Shown: positions 1-6,945 of the stretch, in pieces | Numbering within the stretch: position 1 is the stretch's first letter | Layout: the number at the start of each line of letters is the position of its first letter | Assembly (NCBI RefSeq): GCF_000331735.1 | Contig: NC_020126.1 | Coordinates: 9,179,501-9,243,500 of the forward strand | Reading direction: 5' to 3' | Source: Myxococcus stipitatus DSM 14675 | GTDB taxonomy: Bacteria > Myxococcota > Myxococcia > Myxococcales > Myxococcaceae | DNA length: 64,000 nt | Notes under the pieces: model-generated | Told to the model about the DNA's origin: nothing | The model's database searches: none | The model's input: the letters and a program-made list of their open reading frames with translations, nothing else | Translations under genes and position numbers: made by a program

Positions 1-435
1 ACCCTGGAGTGCTCGCTGAGCGCCCCCGCGCAGGTGAAGGCGGGCGAGCCGGTGGAGGTGGTGTTCAAGCTCACCAACACCACGAAGCAGCCCCTCTATG
101 TCCTCAAGTGGCACACGCCGCTGGAGGGCCTGCGCAACGACATCTTCACGGTGACGCGCGCGGGCTCCGCGGCGGAGCTGTCCTACGGCGGCCCCATGAT
201 GAAGCGCGGGCCACCGGATGCGTCGGCCTACGCGACCATCGCCCCGGGCGAGTCGGTGGAAGGCCGCGTGGACCTGGGCCTCGCCTACGAGCTCAACCAG
301 CCGGGCACCTACCACGTCACCTTCCGCGGGCCGCTGATGGACGTCACCTCCGACGCCGCGAAGGTCCCCGCGCTCTCGGGTGAGTTCCACGACACCGCGG
401 TGAAGTGCCCCCCGGTCGACATCACCGTCACCTGA
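1..435 (+). CDS. Partial protein with M35-protease-type N-terminal beta domain
   Basis: The frame is open from the left edge to a TGA at 433-435, so the start lies outside the window. The visible 144 residues look like the beta-sandwich that precedes the catalytic domain in peptidyl-Lys (M35/deuterolysin-type) metallopeptidases: a 'AGEPVEVVFKLTN' strand, 'LYVLKWHTPLEGL' and 'NDIFTVTR', then 'PGESVEGRVDL' and a closing 'PGTYHVTF' strand. No HExxH zinc site follows before the stop, so the product probably lacks protease activity and may be a free-standing copy of the domain, acting as a binding or inhibitory module. The two cysteines, one near the left edge and one near the C-terminus, could form a disulfide, which would fit secretion. 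The family assignment rests on motif resemblance only. Confidence 0.7.
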   Translation, partial: TLECSLSAPAQVKAGEPVEVVFKLTNTTKQPLYVLKWHTPLEGLRNDIFTVTRAGSAAELSYGGPMMKRGPPDASAYATIAPGESVEGRVDLGLAYELNQPGTYHVTFRGPLMDVTSDAAKVPALSGEFHDTAVKCPPVDITVT

Positions 436-455
436 ACCACCGCTCGCGCGCGGCG

Positions 456-1376
456 TCAGTTCATCACCAGCCGCGCGCGCTGCCGGGCCGGGCGGATGTG
501 GGCGCGGGCTCCCGCGCCGAACACCAGGAAGTCGTCCTCCATGCCGTCGCTGAAGATGACGCCCCCGGACGGCATCCTCGACTCCAGCACCAGCTCCGCT
601 TCCGGCGTCACGAAGCCGCCGACGATGCCCGCGCTCGAGTTGCGGCTGATGAACGGCTCGCGCACCACGAAGGCCAGCCGCGCCTCCTCCCACGACAGCC
701 GCCACGCCTCTCCGGGGACGCCACCCGTGCGCTCGGTGAGGCCCCGCGCCAGCGTGAAGATGGAGGACAGCCACCCGCTGGAGCCCACGCCCGTGGACAC
801 CAGCACCCCGCTGGAGGACTGCGACTCCTCCTGCCCCGCATGGCTCAGCCGGTAGCGCGCCGACACGTGCGTGCGAGCACCGATGAACAAGTCGTTGAAG
901 CCCAGCAGCCGCTGCCCGTCCTCCAGCGACGCCTCCGCGAGCGTGACCTCGCGGAAGCGCGCCCGGCCCTCCAGCACCCGCCGCACGGCGCCCCGCGCGC
1001 CCTGGACGTCGTACGGGAGCAGCACGCCGTCGAACCGCTCCGGGTCCGGATTCACGCCCACCAGCGGCTGCTCGCCCACGTACTTGGCGACGTTCGCCAC
1101 CAGCCCGTCCTGTCCCGCGACGACCACCAGCTCCTTGCCGCTGAAGAGGAACGTGGGAACGAGGCTCCGGTCCACCTGCTGCACCGGCAGCCCCACGCCC
1201 AGCGCGTCCCGGAGCCTGTCCACCGAGCGGTTGTAGGCGGCGTCCTCCCGCTCGAACTCGTCGAAGTCCTGCCCCGCGTGCTCCACGTAGAACTTCGCCT
1301 GCTTCTTCGTGTTGAAGCGCTCCACCAGGCCCGCCAGCCGCGTGTGCCGGGTGACCAGGACGATCTTCTCGAACAT
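456..1376 (-). CDS. NAD kinase-like protein
   Basis: 306 residues with the layout of the NAD(+)/NADH kinase family. A GGDG-like nucleotide motif appears as G-Q-D-G (residues 88-91). The NE-type motif region is 'FNDLFIG' (about 160-166), and a glycine/serine-rich 'STGVGSSGWL' segment (194-203) matches the NADK 'TPTGSTAY' loop. The second glycine of GGDG is replaced by Gln, so substrate or activity may differ from housekeeping NadK. The gene lies 22 bp downstream of the SPFH gene on the same strand and is very likely cotranscribed with it. The family assignment is good; kinase activity is inferred. Confidence 0.75.
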   Translation of the reverse strand: MFEKIVLVTRHTRLAGLVERFNTKKQAKFYVEHAGQDFDEFEREDAAYNRSVDRLRDALGVGLPVQQVDRSLVPTFLFSGKELVVVAGQDGLVANVAKYVGEQPLVGVNPDPERFDGVLLPYDVQGARGAVRRVLEGRARFREVTLAEASLEDGQRLLGFNDLFIGARTHVSARYRLSHAGQEESQSSSGVLVSTGVGSSGWLSSIFTLARGLTERTGGVPGEAWRLSWEEARLAFVVREPFISRNSSAGIVGGFVTPEAELVLESRMPSGGVIFSDGMEDDFLVFGAGARAHIRPARQRARLVMN

Positions 1377-1398
1377 GGCGCGTGCCCTCCGTCGGTGC

Positions 1399-2403
1399 TC
1401 AGCGCTCGCGCGCGGGCGGCTTCGCGGCGGGGAGCGACGGGGCCTTGTGGCCTCCCGCTCCCATCAGCGACTGCAACAGCTCCGGCGACACGTTCAGCTC
1501 GCCGATGCGATGCGCATTCTCCGCCATCTCCCGGAAGGCGAGCGCGATGTTCAACGCCGGGTCCCCGCCTCCCGCCGACGCCGCCATCAGCGTCTTCCAG
1601 TCCACGCCCCGCACCGGCGCCAGCGTCTTCTCCAGCGCGTAGGCGCGCGCGTCCGCGGCCTGCTTCTCGTTCTGGGTCCAGCGCTCCATCAGCGCCGAGC
1701 GCTGCTCCTCCACCGCGATGTCCCCCGCCATCTTCGCCTCGCGAATCTGCCGCTGGCGCTCCTGCACGGCGAGCTCCGTCGCCAGCTCGCTCTCCTTGAT
1801 GCGGCGCTCCTGCTCCACGGCCGCGTTGCGGCGCGCGTAGATGGCCTCGTCCGCCTGCCGCTGCAGCCCCTCACGAGCCTCCGCCTCCAGCGCGCGCGCC
1901 ATCTCCGGCGTGGGCTTCACGGACAACAGCGAGAACGCCATCACCTCCACCCCCAGCGCCCGGATGGACTCCGCCGTCGCCAGCGACGCCAGCACCTCCG
2001 CCTCGATGGTCTGCGCGCTCACCAACACCTCCCGCAGCGACAGGCGCTGCACCACCGTGCGCGCCCGCACCTGCGCCACCTGCACCAGCCGCTCCGGCAG
2101 CGACTCCGGGTCCTCCGACTGGTACCGCCCCGAGGACCCCAGCGAGTAGTCCAGCAGCGAGGCCACCTTGCGCGCGTCCGCGACCCGGAAGGTGAGCTGC
2201 CCCTGCATCGTCACCGCCTGGAAGTCGCGCGTCGCCTCGTTGAAGACGAAGGGCGCGTCCGCGCTCGACAGCGGCACGCTCACCAGCGTCGCGGACGGCT
2301 TCCAGTAGAAGAACGAGAGCCCCACGCCCTCCCGCACCACCTTCCCGCCCTTGAACTGCATCACATACGACGTCGGTGTCGCCTTCATGTACCCGATGCT
2401 CAT
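1399..2403 (-). CDS. SPFH/Band-7 domain protein
   Basis: 334 residues. The N-terminal half is a Band-7/SPFH fold ('FKGGKVVREG', 'VPLSSADAPFVF', 'QGQLTFRV'). It is followed by a long charged alpha-helical stretch (roughly residues 195-270, rich in Ala/Glu/Arg/Gln), likely coiled coil, as in prohibitin/stomatin-type scaffold proteins that oligomerise at membranes. I see no clear N-terminal membrane anchor, so it may attach peripherally. The start has a strong GGGAGGG ribosome site a few bases upstream. It is the first gene of a two-gene unit with the NAD kinase-like protein. A sigma70-like promoter containing a 27-bp dyad lies 37-65 bp upstream. Confidence 0.8.
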   Translation of the reverse strand: MSIGYMKATPTSYVMQFKGGKVVREGVGLSFFYWKPSATLVSVPLSSADAPFVFNEATRDFQAVTMQGQLTFRVADARKVASLLDYSLGSSGRYQSEDPESLPERLVQVAQVRARTVVQRLSLREVLVSAQTIEAEVLASLATAESIRALGVEVMAFSLLSVKPTPEMARALEAEAREGLQRQADEAIYARRNAAVEQERRIKESELATELAVQERQRQIREAKMAGDIAVEEQRSALMERWTQNEKQAADARAYALEKTLAPVRGVDWKTLMAASAGGGDPALNIALAFREMAENAHRIGELNVSPELLQSLMGAGGHKAPSLPAAKPPARER

Positions 2404-2804
2404 GGGCCCTCCCCCGTTGCTTCGTGTATTTCCAACACAGACTTAGTGTCCCCGAGACACCCAGTCAAGTCAAAGAGCCGCCGCTCCCTTCCCTGCTCCC
2501 GGGCGGCGGGGCGAGGAGCCGCCTCCCCGCTCCGCCCGGGCCACCCTCCCGGGTGACGGGCGCACTGTTCCTTGCGACGCTTTGTCGGCTCGTGGAGTTC
2601 CGCCCTCGTCATGGACGAGCGAACCGGCCATGCGCAGCGTTACAGAGAGGCCCTGGCCCGACCCCCCCTTCTGGACAGGGTGCGAAAGACGACGCGGTGA
2701 CCCATGAAGGGAAAGGACGCGACATACCCGCCCTGGCGAGTCATGCGGACGGCCCCCCGACAGGGGAGGCCCCGGCCTTGCAATCGCGGAGGATGGGACA
2801 CGAC
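2404..2804. other. Divergent intergenic region without genes
   Basis: About 400 bp separate the divergent SPFH and metallophosphoesterase genes. Besides the promoter/dyad at 2440-2468 it contains a GC-rich hairpin (arms within 2506-2530, GCGGGG...CCCCGC with a bulge). No convincing coding potential is visible. Confidence 0.5.
2440..2468 (-). promoter_or_regulatory. Sigma70-like promoter with embedded dyad, for the SPFH gene
   Basis: On the minus strand, -35 TTGACT (2463-2468) and -10 TAAGTC (2440-2445) are separated by exactly 17 bp. The interval holds a dyad, GACT-N2-GTGTC-N5-GACAC-N2-AGTC (2440-2466), that overlaps both hexamers. This is the geometry of a repressor operator that blocks polymerase. 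The hexamers and dyad are read directly; regulation is inferred. Confidence 0.6.
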
Positions 2805-3512
2805 ATGCACATCGCGGTGATATCCGACCTGCACCTGGGCAGGCGCGACGCAGCAGACCACTTCGGCCACGAAGACTCCGCCTTCGCCCGCTTCCTGCGC
2901 GTGCTGGAGGGCAACTTCGAGCGCATCGTCCTGCTCGGGGACATCTTCGAGACGCTCACCTGCAAGACTCCGGGCCACCAGGCGACGGAGCTCGCGGCCG
3001 CCCGCGCCGCCCATCCGGAATTGGTGCGCCGCTTCTCCCAGCCCCAGTACCAGTACATCCACGGCAACCACGACCTCGTCGCGGGAGCCCTGTTCGGCGC
3101 CCCCGAGCAGCTGGTCCTGGAGGCCGACGGCGTGAGGATGCTGTTCACCCACGGACACCACCACGACTGGGTCATCCGCAGGGCGCGCTGGCTGTCGGAG
3201 GCCGCCGTGTGGACCGGCGCGTGGCTGCGCCGCATGCGCCTGCGCACGATGTTCCGCATGTTCCAGGCGCTGGATGCCCGGCTCATGCCCGCGCTGCCGG
3301 ACCCCTCGCGGTGCACGTTCCAGCAGTGGGCCATCGCCCGCGCCACCGACAGCGCGGCGGACATCGTCATCACCGGCCACACCCACCAGGGCATGCGCGT
3401 GGAGCACGGCAGCCGGCTGTTCCTCAACAGCGGCACGTGCTCGGAGGGCCAGTTCTCCTTCCTCAGCCTGGACACCCGCGCCGGACAGTACGCGCTGCAC
3501 ACGCACTGGTGA
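2805..3512 (+). CDS. Metallophosphoesterase (calcineurin-like)
   Basis: 235 residues with the full set of binuclear metallophosphoesterase motifs in order: DLH (residues 8-10), GDIFE (45-49), GNHD (87-90), a His-rich HGHHHD (116-121) and the C-terminal GHTHQG. The arrangement resembles UDP-2,3-diacylglucosamine hydrolase/YfcE-like phosphoesterases, but the substrate cannot be told from sequence. The ATG at 2805 is preferred because GGAGG (2788-2792) lies 12 nt upstream. The in-frame ATG at 2793 directly abuts that site, and the frame is open further upstream without family similarity. The protein starts straight into the first beta strand, so it is probably cytoplasmic. Confidence 0.85.
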   Translation: MHIAVISDLHLGRRDAADHFGHEDSAFARFLRVLEGNFERIVLLGDIFETLTCKTPGHQATELAAARAAHPELVRRFSQPQYQYIHGNHDLVAGALFGAPEQLVLEADGVRMLFTHGHHHDWVIRRARWLSEAAVWTGAWLRRMRLRTMFRMFQALDARLMPALPDPSRCTFQQWAIARATDSAADIVITGHTHQGMRVEHGSRLFLNSGTCSEGQFSFLSLDTRAGQYALHTHW

Positions 3513-3590
3513 CCCGCCGAGCGGACAGAAGGCCAGGCGCCCTCACGTTCCGCTCGCTCCCACCCCCGACGGGCGAAGTAACATCGGCGG

Positions 3591-4382
3591 ATGTTCAGGC
3601 GGCTCACCCAAGCGCTCCGCAAGCTCACGCGGCGGATTCCAGGCGCGGGCACCCAGGAAGCAACCTCCCGTGGCGGCGAGGTCGCCCCGGGCGAGTCCCC
3701 GGACCGCTCCCGCCGAACCTCCGCCGCGCGCCGGGCCTCGCGGCGCGACGCCCCCGCGGCCCGCTACTTCGACCTGCACGACGACTTCCGCCAGCCCGCG
3801 CGGCGTGAGCTGAGCGACCCGACGTCCGTCGACGGGCGGAAGATGGACTCCGTCTGGCTCTTCACCTCCGGGGCCCCCGTGCGGCACCGAGGACGGCTGA
3901 AGCTCACCACGGAGCCCCCCGGCCCCCCGCTCGACTTCTCCCTGGCCGGCGCGGGCCTCACCCCCGTGGTCAGCGCCTCCGTCGCCGCCGTCTTCCGCGA
4001 GCTGGCCCCGGACGACGTGCAGCTGCTCCCCGTGGAAGTCGAGGGCGAGCGCGAGCGCTACTTCATCGTCGTCGCCACCCGCCTGGTGCGCTGCATCGAC
4101 GAGCGCGCCTGTGACGAGGTTTCCCACTACACCGGCGAGGACGCCCCGCCGGAGCGCGTGGGCCACTACCGCACCGTGCGCGGCCTGCGCATCGACCCGG
4201 CGAAGACGGAGGGGGCCCGCGTGCTGCGGACGTGGGGCTGGCCCGTCAGCCTCATCGTCTCCGAGGGCATCAAGGAGGCCCTGGAGCACGCCGGCATCCG
4301 AGGCGCCCGTTTCACGGAAGTCACCCAGCCCCCGCCGTCACCCCGGCGCCGCAAATCCCGCCGCAAACCCCGGCGCGGTTGA
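3591..4382 (+). CDS. Imm11-family (DUF1629, MXAN_0049-type) immunity-like protein
   Basis: 263 residues. After a basic, low-complexity N-terminus (about 50 residues) comes the 'YFDLHDDF' opening typical of the myxobacterial Imm11/DUF1629 family, followed by 'FSLAGAGLTPVVS', 'FRELAPDDVQLLPVEVEG' and 'WPVSLIVSEGIKEALEHAGIRGARFTEV', the family's terminal alpha-beta block. Members are considered antidotes to polymorphic or contact-delivered toxins. No toxin gene (PAAR, Rhs, nuclease domain) is visible next to it, so this is an orphan copy. The C-terminus ends in a strongly basic Arg/Lys tail. Confidence 0.75.
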   Translation: MFRRLTQALRKLTRRIPGAGTQEATSRGGEVAPGESPDRSRRTSAARRASRRDAPAARYFDLHDDFRQPARRELSDPTSVDGRKMDSVWLFTSGAPVRHRGRLKLTTEPPGPPLDFSLAGAGLTPVVSASVAAVFRELAPDDVQLLPVEVEGERERYFIVVATRLVRCIDERACDEVSHYTGEDAPPERVGHYRTVRGLRIDPAKTEGARVLRTWGWPVSLIVSEGIKEALEHAGIRGARFTEVTQPPPSPRRRKSRRKPRRG

Positions 4383-4503
4383 CCCACCTGATTCCCTGAG
4401 TCTGATAGTCCAATTTTGCTTGACACCCCAGGAGTCACGAACTTGTGGGGTAGTCAAACGAACTATATCTTTCTCGCCTTACCGCTAATTCCTGAGGCGA
4501 CAG

Positions 4504-5742
4504 TTGGACAGGCTCGAAGCGCCGGTGCCGGCTCCCGTTGAAGAAGGCTATTTCGGGAAATACAGAATCCTTCAAAGGCTCGCGGCGGGCGGGATGGCGC
4601 ACCTCTTCCTGGCCTCCATCGACGGGCCGGATGGCTTCTCCAAGCCGTGTGTCATCAAGCGGGTGCTGCCGGAGTACGCGAGCCTGGAGGCCTTCAGCCG
4701 GATGTTCGCGGACGAGGCGAAGGTCGCCGCGCTGCTGACGCATCCCAACATCGTGCAGGTCTTCGACTTCGGGAAGATCGAGGGCCAGTACTACCTGGCC
4801 ATGGAGTGGATCCAGGGGCAGTCGTTGGACCGGGTGCTGCGGCACGCGTGGAAGGCGCACTTCCCCTTGGGCCAGCGGGTGGCGGTGGACGTGGGCATCG
4901 CGGTGGCGGACGCGCTGGCGTACGCGCACGCGAAGACGCTGCCGGACGGCACGCCGCTCAAGCTGGTGCACCGCGACGTCACGCCGGGCAACGTGCTGGT
5001 GTCGCGCGACGGCATCGTCAAGCTGGCCGACTTCGGCATCGTGAAGAGCGCGGTCAACGTCGAGCGCACCAGCGTGGGCGTGGTGAAGGGCAAGTACGCG
5101 TACATGTCCCCGGAGCAGATCACCAACCGGGAGCTGGACCACCGCTCGGACCTGTTCTCGCTGGGCATCGTCCTCTACGAGGCGTCCACGGGGCGGCGGC
5201 TGTTCAAGCGCGACTCGGTGGAGGCGACCATCATCGCCGCCACCCAGGCGCAGGTGACGCCGCCCTCGGAGGTCTCGCCGGGCTTCGCGCCGGAGCTGGA
5301 GCGCATCATCCTGCGCCTGCTGGAGAAGGACCCCGACGCGCGCTACCAGAGTGCTCGCGAGCTCTCGCAAGACCTGGAGCGCTTCCGCGCGTCGCGCCAC
5401 TGGACGTCGGGCGGGCGCGAGCTGGCGACGCTGGTGACGTCGCTGTTCCCCGCCGACAAGACGGGCCACAACATCACCGCGCTGTCCGCGTTCGCCTCCG
5501 CCTCCACCAGCGGCATGACGAGCGAGCGCACACCCGCGCCCGACACGAAGCCGCCTCCGCCGGTGGAGGAGCGCACGTCGCCCACCACGCGCAGCCCGCC
5601 CTCCATGGTGGCCAGCGTCCTGAGCGTGGCCACGCCCGGGGGGATGCTGGTGGCGGACGAGAAGCCCTTTCCCTGGCCTGTCGTCCTGACCGCGGGAGCC
5701 GCGGCCTGCGCCAGTGCCTTGTTCTGGTACTTCGTCACCTGA
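4504..5742 (+). CDS. Membrane-anchored Ser/Thr protein kinase
   Basis: 412 residues, using a TTG start at 4504 with GAGG 6 nt upstream; a GTG at 4525 is the alternative, since the first in-frame ATG lies inside the glycine loop. The Hanks-type kinase domain spans about residues 17-285: glycine loop 'LAAGGMAHLFLA', catalytic Lys in 'CVIKRV', loop 'HRDVTPGNVL', 'DFGIV' and 'SPEQ'. All catalytic residues are present. A disordered Pro/Ser/Thr linker leads to one C-terminal transmembrane segment (about 389-411) with almost nothing beyond it, so it is a tail-anchored cytoplasmic kinase without an outside sensor. It is followed at 55 bp by a PEGA protein and then by a TonB receptor, on the same strand. 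Confidence 0.9.
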   Translation: MDRLEAPVPAPVEEGYFGKYRILQRLAAGGMAHLFLASIDGPDGFSKPCVIKRVLPEYASLEAFSRMFADEAKVAALLTHPNIVQVFDFGKIEGQYYLAMEWIQGQSLDRVLRHAWKAHFPLGQRVAVDVGIAVADALAYAHAKTLPDGTPLKLVHRDVTPGNVLVSRDGIVKLADFGIVKSAVNVERTSVGVVKGKYAYMSPEQITNRELDHRSDLFSLGIVLYEASTGRRLFKRDSVEATIIAATQAQVTPPSEVSPGFAPELERIILRLLEKDPDARYQSARELSQDLERFRASRHWTSGGRELATLVTSLFPADKTGHNITALSAFASASTSGMTSERTPAPDTKPPPPVEERTSPTTRSPPSMVASVLSVATPGGMLVADEKPFPWPVVLTAGAAACASALFWYFVT

Positions 5743-5797
5743 GTGACGGCCCCTGCGCCTGGGCGGACGCGGCGCGCGCGGTGAGACCGAGAAGCAG

Positions 5798-6862
5798 ATG
5801 AAACAGAAGACCTGGATTGCCGTCATCGTCGTCGGAACCCTCGCGCTCAACGCCATGGCGTACGTCGTGGTGCGCAAGCGCCGCGCGCCGGTGCCCCTGC
5901 CCTCCGCGACGGCGCCCCTGCCCTCCACGGCGGTCCAGTCCCCGCCCGCCGTCGCCCAGCAGCCCGCGGCCGCGCCTCCCGTCGAGGACCCGAACGAGGG
6001 CCTGTCCCGCGCCCGCCGCGCCGCGGGCCTCGCCGCGCTGGAGGACCGCGACTACGACACCGCCGTCAGCGAGTTCACCGAGGCGCTGAGCCTGCGCAAG
6101 ACGCCGGGCGGAGACCTGGTGGACCTGCTGCGCATCGCCACCGACCTCCAGTCGCGCGAGCGGAGCCGGACGGCCCGCGCCGAGCAGGCCAAGCCGCCGC
6201 GAGAGCCTCCGCAGCGAGCCACGCCCCGGACGCGCGCCGCGCGAGTCGCCGCCGCCCGCGTCCAGGCCCCCAAGGAAGAGCCCGCGCCGCAGCCGGAGGA
6301 GGCCCGAGGCGGCCTGCTGCTCGTGACGTCCACGCCTCCGGGGCTCGTGGTGCAGGTGGATGGCAAGGCCGTGGACATGACCCCCGCGCGGCTGCCCCTT
6401 CGCGCGGGGACGTACCGGGTGGCGCTGGTGCAGGGAGACCGCAAGCTGGTGGAGGAGTCGGTGGAGCTGGATGAGGACAGCGTGCGCTCCATCAACCGCG
6501 ACGTGAGTGACTTGCTGGCCCCGCCGCCCGCGGTGGCCGCGCGTCCGACCGCGCCCACCTCGCCCGCGGCCAGTGCCGCGCCGACTCCCGCGCCGCCCAT
6601 CGCCGCTCCGGCGCCGACCCCCACGCCCGCGCACGCGGAGGCGAGGGTGGCCGCGACGGGGCGAGGGGAGCTCGACATCAGCTCGCCGTCCCTCTACGGC
6701 GAGGTCTGGGTCAACAACCGGCCCTATGGATTTCCGCCGCTCGTGGCCCAGAACCTCCCCGCGGGTCCGGCTCGCGTGGAGGTCCGGGTGAACGGCGAAG
6801 TGAAGCGCCGCCTGAGTGTCGAGGTCGAGCCGGGTCGCCGCACCGCCGTCCGGGTGCGCTGA
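5798..6862 (+). CDS. PEGA-domain membrane-anchored protein
   Basis: 354 residues. One N-terminal transmembrane segment (residues 6-22) is followed by a Pro/Ala-rich linker, a TPR-like helical pair (about 70-110, 'DYDTAVSEFTEALSL'), and two PEGA-type beta modules. The first begins 'GGLLLVTSTPPGLVVQVDG'; the second starts at 'GELDISSPSLYGEVWVNN' and ends at the C-terminus. PEGA modules are extracytoplasmic beta domains, often found with bacterial kinases and surface proteins. Its position between a kinase and a TonB receptor suggests it is the periplasmic part of a signalling or envelope unit; that is inference. Confidence 0.75.
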   Translation: MKQKTWIAVIVVGTLALNAMAYVVVRKRRAPVPLPSATAPLPSTAVQSPPAVAQQPAAAPPVEDPNEGLSRARRAAGLAALEDRDYDTAVSEFTEALSLRKTPGGDLVDLLRIATDLQSRERSRTARAEQAKPPREPPQRATPRTRAARVAAARVQAPKEEPAPQPEEARGGLLLVTSTPPGLVVQVDGKAVDMTPARLPLRAGTYRVALVQGDRKLVEESVELDEDSVRSINRDVSDLLAPPPAVAARPTAPTSPAASAAPTPAPPIAAPAPTPTPAHAEARVAATGRGELDISSPSLYGEVWVNNRPYGFPPLVAQNLPAGPARVEVRVNGEVKRRLSVEVEPGRRTAVRVR

Positions 6863-6945
6863 CCTCCTCACCGCGCGTCGCGCCCCAGCACCTGTTCCGA
6901 CGAGGGCCTTCGACGCCCACGCCCCGTCTTTGCCCAGAGGTCCCC

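Noticed and set aside
2376-2804. Longer N-terminus of the metallophosphoesterase
   Set aside because: The frame stays open upstream, but the residues are low-complexity and without family similarity; the start at 2805 leads directly into the first beta strand and has a ribosome site.
4420-4425. TTGACA upstream of the first kinase gene as a sigma70 promoter
   Set aside because: No acceptable -10 lies at 16-18 bp. The AT-rich TATATC at 4464-4469 is about 38 bp away. A promoter may be present but cannot be assigned.
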